The position numbers were made by a program, and so were the translations under genes. From Rhizobium sp. 11515TR (lineage in GTDB: Bacteria > Pseudomonadota > Alphaproteobacteria > Rhizobiales > Rhizobiaceae): DNA of 64,000 nt. The notes beneath the pieces are model-generated. The model was not told the DNA's origin. It worked only from the letters and a program-made list of their open reading frames with translations, and searched no databases. The DNA lies in NCBI RefSeq assembly GCF_002277895.1, contig NZ_CP022999.1, forward strand, positions 1,302,001 to 1,366,000. The letters run 5' to 3'. Numbering within the stretch: position 1 is the first letter of the stretch; every line of letters begins with the position of its first letter. Positions 44,120-53,591 of this stretch are shown piece by piece.

Positions 44120-44144
44120 AGCTATCTTGCATAAACAGATAGCT
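44120..44144. promoter_or_regulatory. Inverted repeat AGCTATCT-N9-AGATAGCT, candidate PadR operator
   Basis: Perfect eight-base arms with a nine-base spacer lie 32 bases before the PadR start. They overlap a possible promoter (TTGCAT at 44127-44132 with a TATATT-like -10 near 44148). This is a likely autoregulatory site. Confidence 0.55.
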
Positions 44145-44176
44145 TGTTATATTCGTTCTGTAAAGCTGAGGCGTTC

Positions 44177-44503
44177 ATGACTGACTCGATCCAAGTTCAA
44201 TTGCGGAAGGGCGTGCTCGATCTTTGCGTCCTGGCCGTGCTCTCGCGGGGCGAAAGCTACGGCTATGAAATTGCGAGTACGCTGGTTGCGGCGGTCGGCA
44301 TGGGCGAAGGAACGATCTACCCGCTGATGCGCAGGATGCAGAATGACGGCCTGGTTGCGACCCGCATCGTCGAGTCGAGCAACGGACCGCCGCGTAAATA
44401 TTATCGGCTCACGCCGCTGGGGCGTTCGATTTTCGAAGCGCATCGCCGCGACTGGCGCTCGCTAGCAGGCTCCGTCGACAAGCTACTCGAGGATTTGCCA
44501 TGA
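44177..44503 (+). CDS. PadR family transcriptional regulator
   Basis: This 108-residue protein has the PadR winged helix: RKGVLDLCVLAVLSRGESYGYEIASTL, GEGTIYPLMRRMQNDGLVAT and the wing GPPRKYYRLTPLGR. The ATG at 44177 follows GAGG. Its stop overlaps the next start as ATGA. PadR-DUF1700-adhesin-head gene sets are widespread and respond to envelope or antibiotic stress in other bacteria. The role here is inferred from that arrangement. Confidence 0.88.
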   Translation: MTDSIQVQLRKGVLDLCVLAVLSRGESYGYEIASTLVAAVGMGEGTIYPLMRRMQNDGLVATRIVESSNGPPRKYYRLTPLGRSIFEAHRRDWRSLAGSVDKLLEDLP

Positions 44504-45072
44504 CCAGGGAAGCCTTTTTGCGCACGCTGAGATTGGGACTTGCAGGCCTGCCTCCTCACGAGGTCGATGACATCGTGGCCGACTATGCCGCTCATTTTGC
44601 CGAGTCCGAGGCCTCTGGTCGAAGCGAGGAGGAGGTTTCCGCCGCTCTCGGCGATCCCGCCAGGATTGCGCGAGAGCTGCGCGCGGATGTCGGACTGCGC
44701 CGCTTCGAGGCGCATTGGAGCGTGCCGAACCTGGTAGCTGCCATGATGGCGCTGGCCGGCCTTGCCATCGTCGATATCTTCTTCCTGCTGCCTTTGCTGT
44801 TTGTGGCGATGTTCGTCACGCTCGGCCTTGCGATCGCATTGGTGGCCGTCGGCGCCGTTGGCCTGAAGATCATCGTCACGACCGTGCTGTTCCATATCGG
44901 CTTGCCCTCCGTCGGCATGCTGGCCCGCCTGCTTGTCGGTGCCGGGCTTGTGAGCTGCTTCGTGGGTGGCGGTGCTTTGCTGCTGATGGGGTTGAGTTTG
45001 GGCATCCGCATGCTTGGGCAATATGCCCGCCTGCATTTCCGCCTGGCGCAAGTGGACGAAGGTCGAGCTTGA
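44500..45072 (+). CDS. DUF1700 (HAAS-domain) membrane protein
   Basis: This 190-residue protein starts with a soluble HAAS-type helical domain (FLRTLRLGLAGLPPHEVDDIVADYAAHFAESEASGRSEEEV, then LGDPARIARELRAD). Several long hydrophobic segments from about residue 78 onward anchor it in the inner membrane. Such proteins normally accompany PadR regulators and are thought to act as membrane sensors or partners. It is translationally coupled to padR and lies 34 bases before the DUF2807 gene. Confidence 0.83.
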   Translation: MTREAFLRTLRLGLAGLPPHEVDDIVADYAAHFAESEASGRSEEEVSAALGDPARIARELRADVGLRRFEAHWSVPNLVAAMMALAGLAIVDIFFLLPLLFVAMFVTLGLAIALVAVGAVGLKIIVTTVLFHIGLPSVGMLARLLVGAGLVSCFVGGGALLLMGLSLGIRMLGQYARLHFRLAQVDEGRA

Positions 45073-45106
45073 GCGCCGGACTGCACATCGTTGGAGGAAA
45101 TGGACA

Positions 45107-45814
45107 ATGAACGGGAAACTGGCGACTGTCGCGACGACCGGACTGATTTGTGCATTCGTCTTTCTTGCGCTCGGCATCGGACTTTCCGGGCCGGATTGGG
45201 CAAGCGCAGCGCATTGGTGGGGTGGCATGCAATCCAGCTGCGGATCTGCGGTATCCGGCGGACAGCAGGTTATCCTGCCTTTCAGCTCCAATGGCAGCCT
45301 GACGATCGATATCCCGGCCTCTGTTCACTATCAGCCGGGCGGAAAGGCGGAGGCCGTCATCACCGGCGATCCCGCGCTTCTCGATCATGTGCGGCTCGAG
45401 GGCGGAAGGCTGAGCATGGATTGCAATCCGGGTTGGTCCGACTCCAAATTCGATGTCAGCCTGTCAGGACCGCTCGTCACTGATTGGAGGGTGCGGGGCA
45501 GCGGCGATCTCGCTCTATCGCAGCTCGATCAGGCAGATCTGCGCCTGAGGATATCCGGAAGCGGCAGTGTCACGGCCACGGGAAGCGCGCGCTCGGTCGA
45601 TCTGGAGGTATCCGGTTCGGGCACTGCACGTCTCAAGGACCTAGCCGCTCAATCCGTGAAGATCAGAATTCACGGCAGCGGCGATGCGGAAGTCGCCGCC
45701 GCGGCGGATGCAGACATCTCGATCAGCGGAAGCGGCAATATCGAACTCTACGGACATCCGGTGCTGCGGCGTTCCGAGATCAGAGGCAGCGGTCGCCTGG
45801 TACAGGTACCATAG
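45107..45814 (+). CDS. DUF2807 (GIN, adhesin head-like) exported protein
   Basis: This 235-residue protein has an N-terminal hydrophobic signal or anchor (residues 5-27). A beta-helical repeat region follows with recurrent SGSGS-type turns (VRGSGDLALSQL, RISGSGSVTATG, LEVSGSGTARL, RIHGSGDAEV, SISGSGNIEL), the hallmark of the DUF2807 putative auto-transporter adhesin head. It probably folds in the periplasm or at the cell surface. The start has TTGGAGGAAA upstream. With PadR and DUF1700 it forms a three-gene envelope module. Confidence 0.86.
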   Translation: MNGKLATVATTGLICAFVFLALGIGLSGPDWASAAHWWGGMQSSCGSAVSGGQQVILPFSSNGSLTIDIPASVHYQPGGKAEAVITGDPALLDHVRLEGGRLSMDCNPGWSDSKFDVSLSGPLVTDWRVRGSGDLALSQLDQADLRLRISGSGSVTATGSARSVDLEVSGSGTARLKDLAAQSVKIRIHGSGDAEVAAAADADISISGSGNIELYGHPVLRRSEIRGSGRLVQVP

Positions 45815-45898
45815 TCCATCGCGAGAAAGCGCGCCACGCGGCGACGATCCTTGCCGCGGGGTTTGATTGATATCATGCGATCGCCTTGCTTTGAATGA

Positions 45899-45910
45899 TT
45901 CTCATGTTAA
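45899..45910. promoter_or_regulatory. TTCTCATGTTAA, candidate HpaR site upstream of the MarR gene
   Basis: Ten of twelve bases match the perfect palindrome TTAACATGTTAA found at 53563 in the hpa operon. It lies 28 bases before the likely MarR start, suited to autoregulation. Confidence 0.5.
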
Positions 45911-45937
45911 TCAGTGAGGGCCGTAATCGAAGCGAAC

Positions 45938-46468
45938 ATGCAAAAGATGCAAAACAGAACAAATAGTGGCGTAAGGCCGCGCCCCGAACCTGAAACCGCA
46001 GAAAAACAAACGAAGCGGCCGCTGCGCGATCGGCGCCGTTCCCTTGCAATTGGACTTTTGCGCGCCCGTGAAGCGGTCATGAGCCATTTCCGGCCGATCC
46101 TTGCGGCGCATGACGTGACCGAGCAGCAGTGGCGTGTCATTCGCGTCCTCTATGAAGGCGGCCAGCTTGACGCGACCGAATTGGCCGACAAAGCATCCAT
46201 TCTGGCGCCAAGCCTCACACGCATGATCCGCGCGCTCGAGGAGCGCGGCTTCATCACCAAGCACAAGGATAATGCCGATGGACGCAGAGTATTGCTTCAG
46301 ATCACCCCGGCAGGGCAGGCAATCGTCGAGGACGTGATGCCGGAGAGCCAGAAAGTCTATGCCGATATCGATGCCCGCTTCGGCGAGGAGCGGGTGGAGA
46401 AGCTCCTCGATATGCTGGAGGAGCTTGCCTCGCTGAAATTGGAGACCGGCCCGGCCGGCGAGGAATGA
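45938..46468 (+). CDS. hpaR: MarR family regulator of homoprotocatechuate degradation (HpaR-like)
   Basis: This 176-residue protein has the MarR winged helix: VTEQQWRVIRVLYEGGQLDATELADKASILAPSLTRMIRALEERGFITKHKDNADGRRVLLQITPAGQAI. The sequence pattern and its position next to hpaI fit HpaR/HpcR, the repressor that releases DNA on binding 4-hydroxyphenylacetate or related aromatics. The ATG at 45938 is preferred; a GTG at 45914 would add eight residues. It converges on the hpa operon. Candidate sites at 45899, 53563 and 60072 suggest it controls itself and the cluster. Confidence 0.85.
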   Translation: MQKMQNRTNSGVRPRPEPETAEKQTKRPLRDRRRSLAIGLLRAREAVMSHFRPILAAHDVTEQQWRVIRVLYEGGQLDATELADKASILAPSLTRMIRALEERGFITKHKDNADGRRVLLQITPAGQAIVEDVMPESQKVYADIDARFGEERVEKLLDMLEELASLKLETGPAGEE

Positions 46469-46531
46469 GGGAATCCTTCGGTTTTATTGATCCATTGAAT
46501 TGGCGAGTTATGACCGCAGCCGCCTTAGCGA

Positions 46532-47338
46532 CTAATAGACCTCGACGTCTTGAGGAGGCTTGGCAGCATCTGCCTTCTTGAAATCGTCAAGGAGCTTGAT
46601 TGTGGCATTGGCAAGCAGGGTGACGTCGTTGCCGATCGCGACGAAAGTGGCGCCAAGTTCGAGATAGCGCTTGGCCAGCGAGAGATCGCCGATCAGGATG
46701 CCGGCGGCCTTGCCATGCGACTGGATTTTCGTGAGCGCCTTTTCGACTTCCGCCTGCACTTCAGGGGCGCCCGGCTTGCCCAGATAGCCCATGTCGGCGG
46801 CAAGATCGGATGGTCCAATGAAGACGCCATCGACGCCTTCTGTCGAGGCGATGTCGTCGAGCGCTGCAAGCCCACCGCGGCTTTCCACCTGCAGCAGCAG
46901 GCAGATCTCGTCATTGGCCGTCGGCAGATAGTCGGGGATGCGGTTGAATGCGGAGGCGCGGGCAAGGGCTGCGCCGACGCCGCGCACGCCATGCGGCGGG
47001 TATCTGACAGCCCTGACCATGGCTTCGGCCATCTCCCTGCTGTCGACCATCGGGATCAGCAGGGTCTGGGCGCCGATATCGAGCATCTGCTTGATGATCC
47101 AGGTCTCGCCGACCGGCGGACGGATGATTGCATGGCTTGTCGTGCCCTTCATCGCCTGCAATTGCGAAACGAGAAGCGGGACATCGTTCGGCGCGTGCTC
47201 GGCATCGAGCAGCAGCCAGTCGTAGCCGGCACCGGCGCAGATTTCGACCGTGTAGGCATTGGCGAGGGCCTGCCAGAGGCCGATCTGCGCCCGCCTTTCC
47301 TTAAGGGCCTGTTTGAAGAGGTTTTTGGGCGCAGGCAT
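46532..47338 (-). CDS. hpaI: 4-hydroxy-2-oxoheptane-1,7-dioate aldolase
   Basis: This 268-residue class II pyruvate aldolase of the HpcH/HpaI family cleaves 4-hydroxy-2-oxoheptanedioate to pyruvate and succinic semialdehyde, the last ring-fission step of homoprotocatechuate catabolism. Family motifs are GLWQALANAYTVEICAGAGYDWLLLDAEHAPND, VRAVRYPPHGVRGVG, LLLQVESRGGL and GVFIGPSDLAADMGYLG. It lies 11 bases downstream of hpaH. The succinic semialdehyde is presumably oxidised by the gabD product encoded in the same operon. Confidence 0.94.
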   Translation of the reverse strand: MPAPKNLFKQALKERRAQIGLWQALANAYTVEICAGAGYDWLLLDAEHAPNDVPLLVSQLQAMKGTTSHAIIRPPVGETWIIKQMLDIGAQTLLIPMVDSREMAEAMVRAVRYPPHGVRGVGAALARASAFNRIPDYLPTANDEICLLLQVESRGGLAALDDIASTEGVDGVFIGPSDLAADMGYLGKPGAPEVQAEVEKALTKIQSHGKAAGILIGDLSLAKRYLELGATFVAIGNDVTLLANATIKLLDDFKKADAAKPPQDVEVY

Positions 47339-47349
47339 GGTTCACTCCT

Positions 47350-48153
47350 TCATGCGAAGAACAGGCTGACTGATCCGTAGGGACCGAAATCGGCGTTGAT
47401 CGTATCGCCATGCCGCGCCTCGATCGGGCGGATGAACGAGCCGGCAAGCACAATCTGACCGGCTTCGATGCCATCGCCATATTGCGATAGCCGATTGGCA
47501 AGCCAAGCGATCCCGCGTGCGGGCTGGTTGAGCACGCCGGCGCCAAGCCCGGTTTCTTCCACTTCGGCATTGCGGCTGACGATCGCACCCATCCAGCGCA
47601 TGTCGATCTCACCGGGCCGCACGGCGCGGCCGCCGGTGACGATGCCGGCATTGGCGGCATTATCGGAGATGGTATCGACGATGGTGCGCGCCTTTTTCGT
47701 GTCGGGATCGACGCGAAGGATGCGCGTGTCGAGGATTTCAAGGGCCGGTGTCACATAGTCGGTGGCATTCAGCACATCGAAGGTCGAAACGTTCGGGCCC
47801 TTGAGCGGCGCCTTCATGACGAAGGCGATCTCGGCCTCGATGCGCGGCTGAATGAAGCGGTCGGCCGGCACGGTCGCGCCGTCTTCGAAGACCATGTCGT
47901 CGAAGAGCACGCCGGAATCCGGGATGTTGATGTTGAGGGCATATTGCATTGCCTTCGATGTCAGCCCGATCTTCCAGCCGATCGGCTTGCGGCCGCTCGC
48001 GATCTTCTTTTTGACCCAGGCGCCTTGAACGGCATAGGAATCGTCCATCGTCATCTGGGGATGCTTGAGGGAGAGGAGTCCGGTCTGGACGCGCGTCCGC
48101 TCTGCTTGATTTAGGCTTTCGGCCGCAGCCTGGATTTCATCTTGCGACAGCAT
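47350..48153 (-). CDS. hpaH: 2-oxo-hept-4-ene-1,7-dioate hydratase
   Basis: This 267-residue member of the MhpD/HpaH hydratase/decarboxylase family hydrates 2-oxohept-4-ene-1,7-dioate to 4-hydroxy-2-oxoheptanedioate, using a divalent metal. Motifs include IGWKIGLTSKAMQ near residue 57, FIQPRIEAEIAFVM with metal-binding glutamates near 100, and RGIAWLANRLSQYG. The length equals that of the E. coli enzyme as far as I recall. The start overlaps the hpaG stop (TGATG), indicating coupled translation. Confidence 0.93.
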   Translation of the reverse strand: MLSQDEIQAAAESLNQAERTRVQTGLLSLKHPQMTMDDSYAVQGAWVKKKIASGRKPIGWKIGLTSKAMQYALNINIPDSGVLFDDMVFEDGATVPADRFIQPRIEAEIAFVMKAPLKGPNVSTFDVLNATDYVTPALEILDTRILRVDPDTKKARTIVDTISDNAANAGIVTGGRAVRPGEIDMRWMGAIVSRNAEVEETGLGAGVLNQPARGIAWLANRLSQYGDGIEAGQIVLAGSFIRPIEARHGDTINADFGPYGSVSLFFA

Positions 48154-49025
48154 CAGCGCACCTCGTCGGCAATGGTATTTTTCAGGATGCCGAGGCCATC
48201 GGCTTCGACCTCGACGATATCGCCGGGTTTCAGCCAGATCGGCGGGTCAAAGCGGGCGCCGGCACCGGTCGGCGTTCCTGTGACGATGACGTCGCCGGGC
48301 ACCAGCGTTGTGAAGGTGGAGATGTAGTTGATGATCTTGCGGAAGGAGAAGATCATCCGGCTGGTGCGGTCGCTCTGGCGCACTTCGCCATTGACGCGGG
48401 TCGTGAGCGCTATGTCTTCAAGCTGGGCCGCATCCGTGAAGGGGATCAGCCACGGGCCGATCGAGCCGGTATTGTCGAAGTTCTTCCCCTGGGTGACGTT
48501 GAATTTCGCATGCCGCACCCAATCGCGGATTGTGCCCTCGTTGCAGAGCGAGAGGGCCGCGATATGGGTGAAGGCGTCGGCTTCGGCAATCCGCCGGCCA
48601 CCCTTGCCGATGACGATGACGACCTCGCCTTCATAGTCGAGCTGCGGGCTTTCCGGCGGCCGGATCAAGGGCTGTTCGTGCCCGGTGAACGACCGCGGAA
48701 AGCGGATGAAAAGCGAGGGGTTGGAGGGGGCGGCCTGCCCATCCTTGTATTCCTCATTGCGGTCGGGGAAATTGACCCCGACGCAAATGATCTTTTCCGG
48801 CGACGGAATGGGAATCTCGAAGCGAATTTCGTCAAGTGCGAAATCAGGCTTCAATGATTTGGCTTCTTCTGCGAGTTGAGCGAGGCGACCGGCCTCGATC
48901 ACTTCGCGCAGCGTCGGCCATGTCGCGCCATGGCGGGCAGAGAGGTCGACGACACCGCCGTCGACCGCAAGCCCGTAGCCATGACGGCCGTTTCTCGAAA
49001 AGGACAGGAATCTGGGATGGGTCAT
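48153..49025 (-). CDS. hpaG: Fumarylacetoacetate hydrolase-family decarboxylase/isomerase of HPA pathway
   Basis: This 290-residue FAH-fold protein has IICVGVNFPDRNEEY, LDYEGEVVIVIGKGGRRI with metal-ligand glutamates, and VTGTPTGAGARF. By context it converts 5-oxo-pent-3-ene-1,2,5-tricarboxylate (the HpaE/HpaF product) by decarboxylation or isomerisation toward 2-oxohept-4-enedioate. E. coli HpaG contains two fused FAH repeats; here a single domain is present, so both activities may rest on one unit or on a dimer. The start at 49025 was chosen over 49070, which would overlap gabD. Confidence 0.85.
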   Translation of the reverse strand: MTHPRFLSFSRNGRHGYGLAVDGGVVDLSARHGATWPTLREVIEAGRLAQLAEEAKSLKPDFALDEIRFEIPIPSPEKIICVGVNFPDRNEEYKDGQAAPSNPSLFIRFPRSFTGHEQPLIRPPESPQLDYEGEVVIVIGKGGRRIAEADAFTHIAALSLCNEGTIRDWVRHAKFNVTQGKNFDNTGSIGPWLIPFTDAAQLEDIALTTRVNGEVRQSDRTSRMIFSFRKIINYISTFTTLVPGDVIVTGTPTGAGARFDPPIWLKPGDIVEVEADGLGILKNTIADEVR

Positions 49026-49048
49026 GCTTTCACGGCCTTCTCTTGACC

Positions 49049-50503
49049 TCAGACGACGCCGCCGAGGCATACATATTTGATTTCGGTGAATTCCTCGATG
49101 CCATAGCGCGAACCCTCACGGCCGAGGCCAGAGAGCTTGACGCCGCCGAACGGCGCTTCGGCCGTCGAGATCAAGCCAGTATTGACACCGACCATGCCAT
49201 ACTCGAGCGCTTCGGCGACGCGGAAGACGCGGGCGAGATCCTTGGCATAGAAGTAGGAGGCAAGGCCGAACTCGGTGTCGTTAGCCTGGGCGATGACATC
49301 GGCCTCGTCCTTGAAGCGGAAGAGGGGAGCGACCGGCCCGAACGTCTCTTCTCTGGCAACAGCCATGGCAGGGGTCACATCGGCAAGCACCGTCGCCTCG
49401 TAGAAGCGGCCGCCGAGCTGATGGCGATGCCCGCCAGCGACGACTCGGCCGCCCTTGGAAAGGGCATCGGCAACATGTTCTTCGACCTTGGCCAGGGCGG
49501 CCTCATCGATCAGTGGGCCGAGGTTGATGCCTTCGTCGAAGCCATTGCCTGTTTTCAGCGAGCCGACAGCCTTGGAGAGCTTTTCGGCAAAGGCATCATA
49601 GACGCCATCCTGTACATAGAGACGATTGGCGCAGACGCAGGTCTGACCATTGTTGCGGAACTTGGCGATCAGTGCGCCTTCGACGGCGGCATCGAGATCG
49701 GCATCGTCGAACACGATAAAGGGCGCATTGCCGCCGAGCTCCAGGCCGAGCTTCTTGATGGTCGGTGCGCTCTGTTTATAGAGTTCGGCGCCGACTTCCG
49801 TCGAGCCGGTGAAGGTGAGCTTACGCACGACGGGACTCGCGGTCATCTCGCCGCCGATGGCACGGGCCGAGCCGGTCAGGACGCTGAAGAGACCCTTGGG
49901 CAGACCGGCGCGTTCGGCGAGGATCGCAATCGCGATCGCCGAAAACGGTGTCTGCGATGCCGGTTTCAGCACCATGGCGCAGCCGGCCGCAAAGGCCGGG
50001 CCGGCCTTGCGGGTGATCATCGCATTCGGGAAGTTCCACGGTGTGATCGCCGCGACCACGCCGATCGGCTGCTTCATGACCAGAATACGCTTGTCCTTCT
50101 GGTGACCGGGAATGATGTCGCCATAGACGCGGCGGGCTTCTTCCGCAAACCATTCGATGAAGCTTGCGCCATAGGCGATTTCGCCCTTGGCTTCGGGCAG
50201 CGGTTTGCCCTGTTCGGCCGTCAGGATGCGTCCGAGATCATCTTGGTTTTCCATCATCAGCTCGAACCAGCGCCTGAGGATGCTGGAGCGCTCCTTGGCG
50301 GTGCGGGCGGCCCATTCCTTCTGCGCGGCTTCGGCTGCGGCAATCGCCTTTTTGGTCTCGGCCGCGCCCAGATTGGGAACGAGGCCGATGATCTCGCCCG
50401 TTGCGGGGTTGTCGACCTTGATCGCGTTGGAGGGATCGGCCTCGATCCACTCGCCGCCGACCAATGCGGCCTGCCGGAACAATGTTGCGTCTTTCAAATT
50501 CAT
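49049..50503 (-). CDS. gabD: NAD(P)-dependent succinate-semialdehyde dehydrogenase
   Basis: This 484-residue aldehyde dehydrogenase has PWNFPNAMITRK near residue 156, the catalytic glutamate in LELGGNAPFIVF, and the catalytic cysteine in NNGQTCVCANR. The overall pattern is GabD-like. It oxidises succinic semialdehyde, the four-carbon product of HpaI, to succinate for the TCA cycle. Its location inside the hpa operon, between hpaG and hpaD, supports this dedicated role over GABA metabolism. GAGGAG precedes the start. Confidence 0.9.
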   Translation of the reverse strand: MNLKDATLFRQAALVGGEWIEADPSNAIKVDNPATGEIIGLVPNLGAAETKKAIAAAEAAQKEWAARTAKERSSILRRWFELMMENQDDLGRILTAEQGKPLPEAKGEIAYGASFIEWFAEEARRVYGDIIPGHQKDKRILVMKQPIGVVAAITPWNFPNAMITRKAGPAFAAGCAMVLKPASQTPFSAIAIAILAERAGLPKGLFSVLTGSARAIGGEMTASPVVRKLTFTGSTEVGAELYKQSAPTIKKLGLELGGNAPFIVFDDADLDAAVEGALIAKFRNNGQTCVCANRLYVQDGVYDAFAEKLSKAVGSLKTGNGFDEGINLGPLIDEAALAKVEEHVADALSKGGRVVAGGHRHQLGGRFYEATVLADVTPAMAVAREETFGPVAPLFRFKDEADVIAQANDTEFGLASYFYAKDLARVFRVAEALEYGMVGVNTGLISTAEAPFGGVKLSGLGREGSRYGIEEFTEIKYVCLGGVV

Positions 50504-50571
50504 GACGGACTCCTCGCGCTTTCGAACGTTGATGAGGAGTGGGCGTTTTCACCCACTCTCAGGGGTAACGC

Positions 50572-51552
50572 TTAAGGCGCGATAATCGGCTGTGCCTTCA
50601 AGTCGGGCTCGGCCACTTCCGCACCGGCAAACAGGCTACCATGTTCGAACCAGGATTTGGGAGCGGGTGCGCCCCACAATGTCTGGCGCTGCGGATCCTT
50701 GAGATCCCACTTGATCGGCTCCAGATCGGGATCGACGGTTTGATAGTCCGAGCAATAGATCTCGATGCGGTGGCCATCCGGATCGAGAATATAGAGGAAG
50801 AAGGCGTTGGAGATGCCATGGCGGCCCGGGCCGCGCTCGATATTGGCGACCCAGCCTGTCGTCGCCATCAGGTCGAGCAGGTCGATGATGTTGAGCGGCG
50901 TCGGCACCCAGAAGGCGGTGTGGTGCAGGCGCGGACCGCTGCCGTTGGTGAAGGCGATGTCGTGGACGCCGCCCTTGCGATGCGTCCAGGCGGCCCAGAG
51001 GCGGCCTGTTTCCGCATCCTCGGTATATTCGGTCACGCGGAAGCCGAGTTCGTTATAGAAGGCGACGCTTTCATCGACATTGGTCGAGAAGCAGTTGAAG
51101 TGGTCGATACGCAGCGGCTTCACACCCTTGTAGAGCGCATATTTCTGATGGATCGGTGGCAGGCGGTCCATCTTCGAATAGAATTCAAGCGGAATGCCGT
51201 GCGGGTCGCGGGTACGGAAGGTGCGCGCCTGATAGGGGCGCTCGATCCATTCGACCGGCAGGTCCTTGCCCTTGAAGAAATGTGCCGCTTTGTCCAAGTC
51301 GTCGTCGCTGAAGACCTTGAAGCCGAGATCGCGGGCTTCGGCCTTGTCGGATTTCTTCAGCACGATGCAGTGGTGACCGCGCTCCTCCATTGCCCGGAGG
51401 TAAATCGTATCAGCCGTTTCATCCGTCACCTGCAGGCCGAGCGTGTCGACATAGAAGGCGCGGGATTTGACAAGATCGGTAACGCCGAATTCGACATGGC
51501 TGAGCCGCACGATGTTGAAGGGCGGATAGAGATTGGGTTTCGGCAGGGGCAT
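50572..51552 (-). CDS. hpaD: 3,4-dihydroxyphenylacetate 2,3-dioxygenase (VOC-type extradiol)
   Basis: This 326-residue type I extradiol dioxygenase of the vicinal-oxygen-chelate fold opens the ring of homoprotocatechuate. The metal ligands appear as His151 (RIDHFNCF), His210 (PRLHHTAF) and Glu264 (HRIEIYCSD). This is the Brevibacterium HPCD-like form, not the LigB-type HpaD of E. coli. GGAGGAAC precedes the ATG. It sits between gabD and hpaE in the operon. Confidence 0.93.
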   Translation of the reverse strand: MPLPKPNLYPPFNIVRLSHVEFGVTDLVKSRAFYVDTLGLQVTDETADTIYLRAMEERGHHCIVLKKSDKAEARDLGFKVFSDDDLDKAAHFFKGKDLPVEWIERPYQARTFRTRDPHGIPLEFYSKMDRLPPIHQKYALYKGVKPLRIDHFNCFSTNVDESVAFYNELGFRVTEYTEDAETGRLWAAWTHRKGGVHDIAFTNGSGPRLHHTAFWVPTPLNIIDLLDLMATTGWVANIERGPGRHGISNAFFLYILDPDGHRIEIYCSDYQTVDPDLEPIKWDLKDPQRQTLWGAPAPKSWFEHGSLFAGAEVAEPDLKAQPIIAP

Positions 51553-51591
51553 TTGTTCCTCCTCTTATGCGTACTCATAGATATTAGCGGC

Positions 51592-53109
<1,518 letters not shown>

Positions 53110-53150
53110 CGTCTATTCCTTTGGTGTTATGTCGTCCCACGAAGGGAATA

Positions 53151-53537
53151 TCACTTGCCGCGAAGCCGCGGGTGCATGGCGTTCTTCTTCCAGCTGAGTT
53201 CGGCATCGATCTCGCGGATCTCAAGCGAAAGGGCGAAATGCGGCGTCTCGAAAAGCGGGCCGAGAACATCGATCGCCGCAGCGAAGATCGCCTCGCCGGT
53301 GCGTTTCTTTTCGCCCTCCGTGCGGCCCTGGCCGATGCGGAAGTTCAGATCGACGAAGGCGTTTTCGGGCAGTCTGTCGGCGATGGCGTAATGCTCGGCG
53401 CGAAAGGCGCGCACCCGCACGGCTCCAACCTCGAAAAGCCCGGTCTCCAGGACTGTCTTCAGCAGCCGCTCACAGAGCGCACCGATATCGGCGCGGCCCT
53501 CCAGATTGGCCGAATATTCGATGGCGAGATGTGGCAT
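53151..53537 (-). CDS. hpaF: 5-carboxymethyl-2-hydroxymuconate isomerase
   Basis: This 128-residue CHMI-family protein, related to tautomerases, has the N-terminal Pro1 catalytic base after Met removal (MPHLAIEYSANLE) and the closing region FVDLNFRIGQGRTEGEKKRTGE. It isomerises 5-carboxymethyl-2-hydroxymuconate in the HPA pathway. It is the first hpa gene after a 54-base gap carrying a perfect TTAACATGTTAA palindrome, so an internal promoter probably drives hpaF through hpaI. Confidence 0.92.
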   Translation of the reverse strand: MPHLAIEYSANLEGRADIGALCERLLKTVLETGLFEVGAVRVRAFRAEHYAIADRLPENAFVDLNFRIGQGRTEGEKKRTGEAIFAAAIDVLGPLFETPHFALSLEIREIDAELSWKKNAMHPRLRGK

Positions 53538-53562
53538 TGAATCCTCCCGATCTCTTATTTAC

Positions 53563-53574
53563 TTAACATGTTAA
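53563..53574. promoter_or_regulatory. Perfect palindrome TTAACATGTTAA upstream of hpaF
   Basis: This twelve-base perfect palindrome lies in an AT-rich 54-base gap between the kinase gene and hpaF. Related sites occur upstream of the MarR gene and upstream of iclR. It is the best candidate operator for the HpaR-like repressor. Confidence 0.7.
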
Positions 53575-53591
53575 TAATTGTGCGGAAGATG

